DNA of 64,000 nt. It comes from Phoronis australis (taxonomy: Eukaryota > Phoronida > Phoronidae). The notes beneath the pieces were generated by a model, which was given only the letters and a program-made list of their open reading frames with translations, ran no database searches and was not told where the DNA came from. Below, piece after piece: positions 14,201 through 32,127 of the stretch; position 1 is the stretch's first letter, and every line of letters starts with the position of its first letter. The stretch lies in NCBI GenBank assembly GCA_002633005.1, contig NMRA01000032.1, forward strand, positions 895,692-959,691, given 5' to 3'. The translations under genes were made by a program, and so were the position numbers.

Positions 14201-17200
14201 TTGATTGGCAACCCTAAAAATAACGACAGCATGCATCTGTACACCACAAACCTGATCTGCCTGCACATCAGAGGTTGTACCAATCTGCTATAAGCATCGT
14301 CGACACACACCGACAGCAGCTTCGCATATTGGTTAAATGCAGAGCGCCATCTGTTGCTGCAGAACCTTACAAAGCTCTGCTTGACACTGTCAGGAATGTT
14401 CACTTTTACAGTCAACACCTTTTGGTGTTCCCCACGATTCAGAGCCAAAATCTAGAAAACAATTATGGATTTTTTTTTCAATTTATTACACAATTGATAC
14501 CAATTTTTCAAAGAGTTAATACAGAGCTGTAAATGCATGAAAACATACCCATACCAACTGTTGTCTGGTAACGGTTGAAATGTCCAGGTCATCCTGACAA
14601 AAAAGTGAAATTTTAAAAAAGTGACTTTTTGCTGAAGAATTGAACAAAATGAAATTGAGGACAAACCACATCGGTTTTGCGAAACACCCAGCATGGAAAA
14701 GAGAATGACACAGGTACACTAATGGCTGATCCCATTCAGCTCTTATAGGGAAAATACAATCAGAAAACATTGTTTGTATATGCGTCATAATCGGGCTCTC
14801 CTTTGTTTATTTCCTGCTTTAGTTTGAGCGCCTGCTCGCTGAGGATGGCAAGTGCTATTGCGAGCCAAAGGTATTGTATTTGGGATTTTTTTTATCAAAT
14901 CTTAAAGATTGGAAGTCACCACAAATTTTGAAGCCAATTACAGGTGAATTCTTACTTGTCTCCCTTCTTCCGATTTGATTGCAACTGACAAAAATCTGGC
15001 AACTTGATTGTGACTCGAGATTTTCACCAAGCCACCTAACAAAACCTGAGGTCTCATTAGCGAGCTGCAGATCGCAATATCGAACCCTTCAGACAAACCA
15101 TGACAAGCACTTTGCGAATAAGTCTGGATGTGAGATTACTTGTGGACCCACTTTTTCTGCGACAACTATTTGTTCGACTCTCATTCCACACACAGGGCAA
15201 GCTAGTTATTTTGAATGACAGTGACATCACCCTATCCAATAAGTACACTACTGCTAACCTGGTGTGATTTGACACTCTTCACAGGCACAGAGAAGTCAAA
15301 GTACTGTTCAAACTTATAGCTGGTATCCCTCTTTGTCTTGGTCTCATCTGTTTCTGCGGCCTTCTTGGTTGCTTTCCTACAGCTTTCAATGGTCACGTGA
15401 TGCTGGCTACACCTAATAAAATAGGACCGTGTGGTATTTTTGTAAAATACCTTCAATACTAGATTTTAACTAAATAAATGTATATAGATTCTAAAAGTTG
15501 AAAGCCCAAAGAATTTGATTTTTGACTCTATACCAATCTGACATCACCAGTAACAGCGTCAATCAACCATGTGATTTTAGAAAAATTTCACAAGAAAAAA
15601 GGTATCAAGAACATGACTTTGAGAAAATTTCATTTGATACAGATGTTCAAAATAAAATCTCAAAAACATTACAGTTTTCTGAATTATCGTTTCGTTTTTG
15701 TTTCATGCAAATTTTGAATTTTTTCGTAAAAGTCCTGTTTTTCGGTAGCCCCTAATTTTAAAAACAATTTCCAACAGAGATTTAAAGAAAAATGTATAAA
15801 AGCATACTATCCGAAAGTTTTATATGCCATTTATGAGATATTACGCTAGCCAAATCTGGACATTTTTCGGTGGTCTCACGTAACCTTAACCTCTAACTAT
15901 CCACCTTATTTGAGGCAATTGTGCAACTTTTGAACTTTATCTAGCCTTAACTTTCACGATAAATTTAGACTTTCAGATTCGTGATACATATATAACAATA
16001 TTGTTGAATAAGATCAACGTATTTAAATGAAACATTGACTTCAAGCCATAGTAAAATAAATAGTATTATGAAAACGAAAAAATCAAAGAAGTCTTAAGGT
16101 ACAAATTCTTCAGTTTGGGATACGTTGTCATACGCTTCAACACGAACAACTTTTAAGAAAATTCTGGTTTGTGTTAGCAAACACCATTTGGTAACAATTT
16201 CACAATCATATCTGATGTAATAGAGTGAACCAGTGAGAAAATAGCAATTTAACCAAAAAAATATTGTTTTTGTCTGAAAATCAAACATTTTTTCTTTTGA
16301 TCTCCATGAATTTTAAGCAGCTGGCTTCAAATTGTAACAACACAGTAAATGGAATTCTTAGATTCTCAAAACACGAATGATCTAAAAATTATGTTCTACA
16401 TTTCATTCTTCAATTGAAGTAGAAACTTTTCAAACTGGTACAAAAATAATTCCTAAAATTATGTCTCTATTTTTCAGAGCTTTACCACATTGTTGCAAAT
16501 TCTCAAATTTCACCAAATATTGTTTGGTAACAGCTACACCATACAAACCATGGTAAGTAAATTTTCTTGAAAAGTTGTTCTTGTTGAGAAACTTGACAAA
16601 ACGAAAATTCACCTGTCCACCATATTGTGTCCGAAACTGAAGAATTTTTACTGTACTGCGAAAAAATGATGTAAAGCGAGATACATATTAGCATAATTTA
16701 CAAAAGCATTTCCAATTGGTTTGAACGAACACATCTAGGTTTTACTTTCAAAGGATACGCTTAACTTAGTCAAAATTGTCCATTCTGCTAATGACTTACA
16801 GATTTCGGACCAATTCTAGGACTTCTTTGTCTTTAGCCAAAATGTCAGCTATGATGTTTTTAAGATTGGTTTCCACGCTTTTGATGGAGTCAACTCCTAA
16901 AAAATGTAAATCACAAATGCACCAAGACACTGTCTGTATGTAAGACCAACAAGACTATGTAGTGATCTAGTTCATCCAAAGCAAAGTTTAAAGGTATACC
17001 GAGGGCTGTTTAGGTTATATGACTACTGTCGTGTTATACGCTCTTGATAGATGGCGCATGCTATCTGGTGATCTGTCTGTTAGTCGCATAAGTAAGGCAT
17101 GAACAAATAAAAGTGTTAAGACATCAAGGCTTCGCATATTTAACCATAATTACAATTCACTATTGTACAACTACTACCTTGGGATATCCCATTTTACACA

Positions 17201-20200
17201 ATAACGAGTGTCGAATGACTTTACTTAATTTTGATGAAGTCACAAAAATGGAGTCGTGAACTAAGTAAAGTTAACACTACTTGATCTATATGATTATACT
17301 ATATCCTTATAAAACATACCCTCCTTTCCTTTGATCACCAACTGTTCCAAATTCACGTGTTTTCCGTCCAGAATGCTTAAAGCATTTGGCTCCAACCCCA
17401 GCTCTCTGGCACGCTGAGCTAGAGAGCGTTTGTTGCCTGGTTTAAATGGAGCGTACTGAAAATGATGATGAGAATAACGTTGTAGGTAAAAAAAAACAAA
17501 ATAATACATGCAAGCTTTCTGGATATTCTGAACACAAGGGCTCGTCTAGTTCAACATAGAAGAAAAAAACCAACAGGCAATAATTTCATCACTGGTCTAA
17601 AAACACGTGTAAACACAAACGAGCATGAGCTGTTTTTACATCTCTTAAAGCACTTTTTAATGCCCATCTTATTATGATATTTTCATTCATATTCTTGGTA
17701 CATATATTTTGTCATAATAAATGACCTTATTTCGCCAACCTTTGTCTCCTTTTCATCTCTGGTAACAAGCTTGTGACGCACATATCTTATCATATGTCAT
17801 GATGTCATGGACGATTTTAAAACTTTGGGTGACCTGATATTCACTAGGTGGTGATAATGAAAAAAAAAACAGTTTGCTTTTTAATATCTGAATAGTTTGA
17901 GAGCAGAAAACAGTTGATCAATGTTGGTTAATTCGTGAGACAATAAGCCCACGTGATTGATGGGATGTCTATGGATGGGACCTGTTCCACTAGTGCCACC
18001 TAGTGAAATTACAGATTCTCATTGTAAAGCGCTTAGGTCAATGAAGCTAAATAAATACTAAAATTATTTGTAACAAAAAGTGATAGAAGACATGCACAAT
18101 GGATGAATACCACTGCAAAATCTCTAAAATATCTGCATGCTTACCAGCAAATCTAATTCAGTTGATGACTGGACATTCAAGAACGCCTCATGGAGTTTAG
18201 GGGTGAGCTTGTCCGACTTCTTTAAAGATTCTATAACACTGCATACTTTAGCCTGCAAGTTCCTAAAATGAAGAAAAAGACTCGTCAACAAATATATACT
18301 TTAAAACGCTGAAGTACAAAGTGGACAATAAGAAAGAAATTCTAAAATGTGAAGCATGAGCAAAAATACACTTATATGTTGTTCAGCAAAATTCAATTTC
18401 CTAAGTTACCAATCTGACATTAACTCATTCCATCCTAAAGGTGACAGCTGGTGTGGAAATACATTTGTATTCAGAGTCAGAGCTCTACCATGTAAACAAT
18501 GTCTCTAAGTGGCCAGATGTCAACTTCATGAGATCCACAACCAAACCATCTATTCATGGCTTATAACTTAGAATGTAAATATATCCCCAGTTCCCAATCC
18601 AAACAAATTGAAGACTAGAGGAGATCCACAACCCAATCATCTATTTATGGCTGAAATTTTAGAATGTAAGGATATCCCTATTTCCCAATCTAAACATGTT
18701 GAAGACATTTGAACCTGCCTAAGTTTCAGTACCCTGTCACTAATGTCATTGGTTAATCAAATCCATGTACCCCAGTATGTACATTTCCTTTTTTGAACCG
18801 ACCAAATAAGTATCCTAAGAAACAGGTCTTCCCACAAGTGAATCTGTGTTAGCTATTCCTAAGAATATCGAATGAAAAACTTCAACTTTAATGTTTTTAT
18901 AAAACATAAATCAGTATTTTTGGAAGAACATGGAGAAATGTATCAAGTCTCAGAAACATTTGACGTAGTAATTTTGTTTTTTCATGATCATAATTAAAAT
19001 CAATGTCAATGAAAATTACATATGTTCATTTGGAAATTATTTGAGTAGTAAATTATTTACATTGTTCGAGTAATAAGGTTTTATTGGGAGCAGCAATGCT
19101 GACCTAGTTTTGCTCCAATAGCTGTCTAACTCCGAGGTTCTAGACATACGTTTACACTGTCCAGAGTTATTTTTACCATACGGTAACCAGGGTCAGATGA
19201 GGTCACCTGAGTCACATGACACATGACCACATTCTAAGTGAAACTGATCTAAACAGAAAAGTACATGCATTAATTAACACTACAAAGGTATGAATAAGAT
19301 TAACCAAATTTCTTTTGACACAAATATCCCAACAAGAAACCTCAAAAATGCCATCACAGATTTCTAAAATAACTTTCTGTTTTTGTTTTATTCGACTTAA
19401 AACTTATTCTAAATAAGATTGAAAACTGCAAAAATTGAACATTTTAAAACAAAACAAGAGTTTCGGAGAAGAATTAAATAAAACACAGTGTTGCAAATTT
19501 TACACAACATAAAAACAGAACAGTTGCATCTATATATATTAAACACTTCTCACATTACCAGCAATATTGAAACCGTGAATTGCGCATGCGCGAAAATCAC
19601 TCAGTTAGCCCCCTTCAGAATACATGGGATTCGCAGAAAACACAGCGTGAGGGTCTTATTTATGAATCAATCACATTTGCCGATAGCACATAACATAGAT
19701 AAGTATTTTGTTAAAAACGTGGCCAAGTTTCAGCAAAATTGGAAAAAATTTTATGTTTAACATGGTATGGTCGAAGTTTTGGCTTATTTTGTCGCTTCGA
19801 TCAGTGGAATCGCCGCTAAAAACCCGAAAGTGCATGTGAGAAAACGATAATTTTCGACCAAGCCTTTCATGTGCGGTTAGTTGCCGATAGACCCAACAGA
19901 TGTCAGTATAATCAAGATTGAAATGTAGGATTTTGAAGAAAATTAGACAAAATTTTGTATTTAACATGGGGTCGCCGAAAATTGCCAATTTTGGCCTTTT
20001 GATTTCAGTTTATCGTCATAGACTAGCATTATTGGGTCTAGTTAATTCGAAGTTTTTGGTTAAATCACTGATAATATTCACACCAGTATACTAATAAACG
20101 TTTTCTCTATATATAACAATTTGATTCCAATGCTTAAGTAGTGCGTACAACAGGGATTAGCCCTTGACCGGCCCGGCCCATAGCGCGGGAGCTAAGAATT

Positions 20201-21041
20201 CAGCTTTAGGCCAAAGTAGCTATGTGCGGAAAACTCAGCCACCTGAGGTGTTTACGATCCACTTCAGAGAAAAAAAACCTCGTTGTACCTAACAATAATT
20301 TGTTTCCGAGTACTTCGGGTATGGTTTAAAATTGAAAGGGGTCATTACAAGTTGAATTTATGAGAATTGTATTGTTGCATTGCGAACTGAAAACTAGTCG
20401 ATTGACGGGTAGTGCGAGAAAAGGCAACGAGTAAGGACAGCTTTGATTTGCTTACGAGTGGTGACTCATGATTGGCCAGACATCTGTAATAATATGTTTT
20501 GTCTTTCCTTTTCAACGGAATATATTTGAACTTTGGTAATTTTGGGCTACAAAATGTAGAACAACCTTTCTGGTGCTTCTAACCAGCCACGCGGAGAGTG
20601 AAGCGCTAACTGGTCCATAAGCGATGACCTAGTTTTCGCAGAGAACCTGGCGGATGACCTAGTTTACGAATTGCTGGTAATGACGCAACATGAAAATAGC
20701 ATCATAATTTAAATTGGGCACGGATCAAGAACGTGCGACACATGGTACACCTGAAAGATCCATTTGAACTTGAAATCCATTTAGGAGATATGACATTAAT
20801 TACAAAGTTAGCCAAACAATTTTTTTGCAGCATTAATTATCACCTTTACTTACATCAGAGATTCATATAACTTCTGTAATTGCCGTAGCATCTCAGGACC
20901 TAAGTTGTTTGTCTGCTCTTTTCTGTAGCGAGCAATGAATGGTATCGTACATTCCTGTTCCAATAAGTTGACCACGTTCTCAACAACCCATTTCTCAATA
21001 TCTAGTTCCCTCACAATCACGTCAATGGCACTCCACGACAT
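2222..21041 (-). CDS. SRBD1: S1 RNA-binding domain protein 1 (Tex-like), 17 exons
   Basis: This is the eukaryotic homologue of bacterial Tex, a nucleic-acid-binding protein of the transcription machinery. Exons, 5' to 3' on the minus strand: 21041-20854, 18262-18145, 17455-17320, 16896-16800, 15412-15259, 14451-14252, 13362-13205, 12173-12080, 11303-11196, 9567-9476, 9098-9016, 8785-8679, 7637-7470, 6407-6234, 4846-4767, 3629-3534, 2520-2222. They sum to 2352 nt (783 residues) with every junction in phase. Tex N-terminal helices ([16 protein letters not shown]) are near residues 30-50. The YqgF-like RNase H fold starts at [14 protein letters not shown] (about 330) and carries [10 protein letters not shown] (about 388). 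The helix-hairpin-helix motif ([16 protein letters not shown]) is near 540-560, then NPLD..IHPESYE. The S1 domain spans about 708-780. A basic insert ([16 protein letters not shown], about 585-600) resembles a nuclear localisation signal. The first Met directly follows a splice acceptor (CCTGTTTCAG), so more N-terminal exons may lie upstream; vertebrate SRBD1 is about 200 residues longer. Small exon-edge errors are possible, mainly at 4767 and 2520. Confidence 0.92.
2671..2736. repeat. Two-copy tandem repeat, 33-bp unit
   Basis: Units starting CAACATGAAATAAG occur at 2671-2703 and 2704-2736 with two mismatches, in the last intron of SRBD1. Confidence 0.9.
2871..2928. repeat. Two-copy tandem repeat, 29-bp unit
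   Basis: Units starting AATAGGCATAATTTAATA are identical at 2871-2899 and 2900-2928. Identity suggests a recent duplication. Located in the last SRBD1 intron. Confidence 0.9.
3762..4332. mobile_element. Harbinger-like MITE (571 bp) with terminal inverted repeats and TTA target duplication
   Basis: The left end GGGCTGTTCCAGCAAAATCT is matched in inverted orientation at the right end (AGATTTTACTGGAACAGCCC). The similarity extends about 35 bp inward through a G-rich block and AAGGCA. TTA flanks both ends (3759-3761 and 4333-4335), the 3-bp target site typical of PIF/Harbinger elements. The interior has repeated GGTGGT-rich motifs and no transposase, so it is non-autonomous. It sits in an SRBD1 intron. 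Confidence 0.75.
5461..5528 (+). repeat. G-rich GGTA/GGTG low-complexity tract
   Basis: Imperfect repeats of GGTA, GGTG and GGGA run for about 65 bp in an SRBD1 intron. The many GG/GGG runs on the plus strand would allow G-quadruplex formation; the transcribed SRBD1 RNA would carry the C-rich strand. Confidence 0.7.
5640..6010. repeat. Diverged dispersed repeat, also at 15560-15850
   Basis: Blocks recur in the same order at about 15580-15850: AAATTTCAT, GATGTTCAA versus AATGTTCAA, AAATCT..AAAAAC, TTACAGTTTTCT versus TTACAGTTCTCT, TTTTATGCAA versus TTTCATGCAA, GCAGAGATTTA versus ACAGAGATTTAAA, and TGAGATAT. A weaker relative lies near 19310-19450. No ORF; class unknown. Confidence 0.5.
7735..7945 (-). 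repeat. Dispersed repeat, minus-oriented copy; partner at 10385-10585
   Basis: The reverse complement matches 10385-10585. Shared blocks include TTAAAGGGATACTGAACC versus TTAAAAGGATAGTAAACC, CTGTTTT..GATTTCAA, TGATAAAAGCA, and TTCTTGGTGGGTGGTCTTTC. The element lies between SRBD1 exons and has no coding capacity. Confidence 0.7.
8504..8544. repeat. 10-bp tandem repeat containing three TGAGTCA (AP-1 type) sites
   Basis: Four 10-bp units carry TGAGTCA at 8508, 8518 and 8528, and a variant TGAGTCC at 8538. TGAGTCA is the consensus bZIP (AP-1) site, and the 10-bp spacing would put the sites on one face of the helix. It lies in an SRBD1 intron, so it may be an enhancer element or simply a microsatellite. 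Confidence 0.6.
10385..10585 (+). repeat. Dispersed repeat, plus-oriented copy; partner at 7735-7945
   Basis: This is the inverted partner of the 7735-7945 copy, about 2.6 kb away, with the conserved core TTCTTGGTGGGTGGTCTTTC near 10530-10550. No transposase is visible. Confidence 0.7.
11153..11214. repeat. 31-bp tandem duplication spanning an SRBD1 exon end and splice donor
   Basis: Units starting GATAATACCCACCAGTAC sit at 11153-11183 and 11184-11214 and are identical. The right-hand copy contains the end of exon 9 and its donor (TACTG|GTGGGT at 11196/11195). The left-hand copy therefore carries a second identical donor 31 nt downstream in the transcript (11165/11164). Confidence 0.85.
11771..12001. 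mobile_element. Short TIR element (CAGACAAAAT ends), copy 1
   Basis: CAGACAAAAT at 11773-11782 faces ATTTTGTCTG at 11990-11999. The left end continues as ATGACCCAGAATTCCCC, which recurs in a second element at 54911-55068. The interior has no transposase ORF. It is a MITE-like element in an SRBD1 intron. Confidence 0.65.
12221..12318. repeat. Two-copy local duplication
   Basis: A block reading GGTCATCTGATGTCTAGT..GCTAGATCCTAC, with an ACCTGG lead, occurs at about 12229 and again at about 12285, with small differences. Intronic. Confidence 0.8.
16098..16650. repeat. Foldback element: diverged long inverted repeat
   Basis: The left arm at about 16098-16205 pairs with the right arm at about 16510-16650. 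Matched pieces, with the right arm read as reverse complement, are AAATTCTTCAGTTT..GATAC, CGAACAACTTTTAAGAAAATT versus AGAACAACTTTTCAAGAAAATT, and ACCATTTGGTAACA versus AGCTGTTACCAAACAAT. The loop is about 300 bp. No ORF. It lies in an SRBD1 intron. Confidence 0.6.
18536..18716. repeat. Two-copy tandem repeat, about 90-bp unit, diverged
   Basis: GAGATCCACAACC..CATCTATT.ATGGCT..TTAGAATGTAA..ATATCCC..TTCCCAATC.AAACA..TTGAAGAC appears twice in a row, with substitutions. It is in the first visible SRBD1 intron and has no coding content. Confidence 0.8.
19300..20060. other. Intron stretch with diverged internal duplication
   Basis: Two segments, about 19680-19790 and 19880-20000, share the layout GCCGATAG..AATTTTGTATTTAACATGG..GGCCTTTT in diverged form. 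Nothing coding is recognised; the short ORFs here show no protein-like composition. Confidence 0.4.
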
Positions 21042-21200
21042 TCTGAAACAGGAATAACACAAAGCGTTGATATGCAACCACCGACTGCAGTGCAGAGCAC
21101 AGTGGAGCTTAGTATAACTTATCTACTTATTGCGCAAAATTATAACTGCCAAAACTGTCATTTTCCATATTTCAACGGGTAATAATAGTAACAAGACGAT

Positions 21201-21308
21201 GGTTTAATCAGTGTGAGGTATAATTTGCCGAAAAGCTTCGGTGGTACGGAGGACCTCTGGCTATAGGATGGCCACTGTCTCTGTCGCGACATCTCTACTT
21301 GGGCCAGC
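21201..21308. repeat. Dispersed repeat, second copy at 63699-63785
   Basis: TTTAATCAGTGTGAGG followed by TATAATTTGCCGAAAAGCTTC matches TTTAATCAGTGCGAGG and CATAATTCGCCGAAAAGCTTC at 63699. Later shared pieces are CCTATAG-type sequence, ACCGTCTCT versus CACTGTCTCT, and CTACTTGGGCCAG versus CTACTGGGGCCAG. Same orientation; class unknown. Confidence 0.7.
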
Positions 21309-21784
21309 ATTAGGAATCTTTTAGTAACAGGATTTACACGCAATTAATGGACGAGAAAGTGTGCACTGTTTGTCCTAGAGTATCCAGCGAAGTCCTCGGC
21401 ACATCAAACGCTTGATGGTGCAGTCACAGATTGAAGTGATCCAATTGCTATTCATACGCTTGGCTGAACGTGCTGCATGAGATAATTATGATTCTATACA
21501 AACCAAGACGCATACGCTTAGCGTACAATCGAGTTTCTAAGTAAAAAATAAACCAAACAATAAGTGAGGCAAACGACCAACAGGGTTGCCTTTAAATTTG
21601 AAAAATTGATATCAGCCATCTTGGGATTTCCAAAATCGATGCATTGTAAGAGTAATTAGTAAATTGTTTTTCTTCAGCATTGTGGCTAAGCCACGAGCAT
21701 TATTAATTTTTTTAATGGATTAGGGCGGGTTAGTCACAGTCTGGCTTAGACTCGCTTAGGCGTTGGGCTAACAAAACCCCAGCA

Positions 21785-22913
21785 GGTGGTTTAACAAAAC
21801 CAGGTTTAAGACTTAAACCTGGTCTTCCTAAACCTGGTCTAATTTTAGACCTAACTTGCATTTCACCAACGTGGATTAAGAGTCTGAAAGCCTGGTTTTG
21901 CTAGACCAGGGAGCTGGTTCAGTAGAACCAGGTTTAAAGTATCAAAGGCACCCAACAGTGTCGAGCTGGGTAAACCCAACAAAGAAACTATTGAAGTGCT
22001 TCAATGAAATCTTGATCACGTGGGTATAGAATGGCATACACCAGTAGAATCAGTGCAGACATTTACGACAAAGGTCTAAAAGCTTTTCTCATGAGGAAAA
22101 ATGTAATTTGTGTGCCCAACACACACACATTAAAGAACATGCTCACGGTTAGATGTAACATGATAAATGCCCAAATTTATTTCCGTGTCATTTTAGTTTT
22201 TATTTTTCGCGGCCAAGACCCCTTCCCGGCAACATTGAATTGGAGAACAGTGGAGGTGGAACTCAGTCAGAAGAATCAGAGGATGCTGTCTTAAGTCAAA
22301 TCCGTAGGGCTTGCGACGATGAGATCTGCTCGACCAGTCGTATTCTGAGGAATCCGCAGGACACACTCCAGCACGTACTGGTCTACGCATAGGCGGATCC
22401 AGGGGGGTCAAGGGGTCCGAAGCCCCCTTTTTCCCTTGCTTTTAATGATATCAAATCTATAATTTTCAAATTGTTGACTTGGTCCCCCTTTCAAAAAGTC
22501 CTTGACCGTCCCCTCTCCTTTAAAAAATCCTGGATCCGCCTCTGCTACGTTTGATCTCGTGTCGTAGTAAACCTGAATAATGAAAATAGTCCATTTTCGC
22601 TCTAAAACTGCGTCGCAATTGCACACCGCGCCATCGTTCAGTTGTACCCATACCATGCAAGTCTGACATATTTAACAGTTAAACCTGGGTCTGACCAAGT
22701 CTAAAGTTAAACATGGTTTAAGATCTTAATACAGGTCTAAAGAATATAGACCTCATTTGTGAAATGAAAACTGACTTAGACCAGGCCTAAACTGGAGTTA
22801 AACCAGGTTTTACAAGACCACTGGTCTAAAGTTAAACCACCTTTATGAAATGCATATTATCATTAAACCTGGTCTAAAAGTCCAGTTTAAACCTGGTTTA
22901 ACTTTAAACCACC
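21785..22913. mobile_element. Foldback-type element rich in AAACCTGG/CCAGGTTT palindromes
   Basis: The outer ends are GGTGGTTTAA at 21785-21794 and its inverse TTAAACCACC at 22904-22913, with another inverse end at 22832-22841. Both flanks are packed with alternating AAACCTGGTC and GACCAGGTTT motifs, at least ten in total, concentrated at 21785-21950 and 22675-22913. A CCACCTTTATGAAAT end motif occurs twice. No transposase is visible. A separate MITE (22388-22544) lies inside. Confidence 0.55.
22388..22544. mobile_element. 157-bp hAT-like MITE with CTACG flanking repeat
   Basis: The ends are CATAGGCGGATCCAGG and, inverted, CAGAGGCGGATCCAGG. The same 5 bp, CTACG, flanks both sides (22383-22387 and 22545-22549), consistent with a target-site duplication. 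The interior is GGGG/CCCC-rich with no ORF. CA(G) ends suggest hAT, but hAT elements usually make 8-bp duplications, so the family is uncertain. Confidence 0.7.
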
Positions 22914-23740
22914 TTTATGAAATCGGCTGCAGATGTTTGCATAGCAGTTGTCTCACGAGTTCACAAGTACTGTCAGAGTGTACTACTAGTACTAGTACTG
23001 TAGAGTGTAAGGTACAGTCTACTGACTGCTGACTGCTGTTGCAGTGCTTCCAGTGCTTGCACTATGGTCCGACTGCTGTGTGACAGTAGTGTGTGGGTGG
23101 GAGCACTGGAATAAAATAAAAACAAACAAACCTTTCCAACTGGGCGTGCGTTTACTGGCATGTAAAACGGAATTACAGTAAAAATAGAAATTTAAACTAA
23201 TTTAAACTTTGGCCGGCCTGGGGCAGAATCTCCGATAATTCATTTTTCCCGCAACGTTTAACAGAGCGACATCTCTCGAGAATTTGAAAAGTATGAGTGT
23301 GCAAACAGAATAACACCTTTATTTAGAATTTTACAAATCTTTATATTGAGTTCATTCATGGTTTAACATTTTTAGAAGATGAATGGGCAACAAGACATGT
23401 ACAAAAGAAAAACACATTCTGTGGTCATATCTATATATTGAATAATGACATCATTAAATGACACGACTTATCTCCCATGTCACACTTTGAGTGACGTCAT
23501 GTGCAAGGGGCGTCAAAGTCGCCATCTTGCTTAGTTGGAAGTGTAGGAAAGACTCAAGTAATCGACTTAAATCACTTCCATCCGACGATATTTATTTACA
23601 TTCGTTTTGTTTTTAGTGTCTTTGACGACTATTCTGTATATGGGAGAGTTTTGATCAAGGAGAAGTTTATCTTTGGAAGGAAACGGTACCCTTAGTCTAG
23701 AGGCTTGTAACTGACCAGTCACAGTTGAAAAAGGGACAAA

Positions 23741-32127
<8,387 letters not shown>

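Larger units (their letters stand above)
21043..23740. other. Head-to-head intergenic region between SRBD1 and Rab11
   Basis: The region should contain both promoters and perhaps unseen 5' exons of SRBD1, none of which I could define. It holds a dispersed repeat (21201-21308), a foldback cluster (21785-22913) with a nested MITE (22388-22544), and a short CTAGTACTAGTACTGTA palindromic run near 22985. No TATA box or initiator could be assigned. Confidence 0.5.

Noticed and set aside
22980-23000. CTAGTACTAGTACT run as a regulatory palindrome
   Set aside because: Too short and low-complexity to support beyond a small microsatellite.
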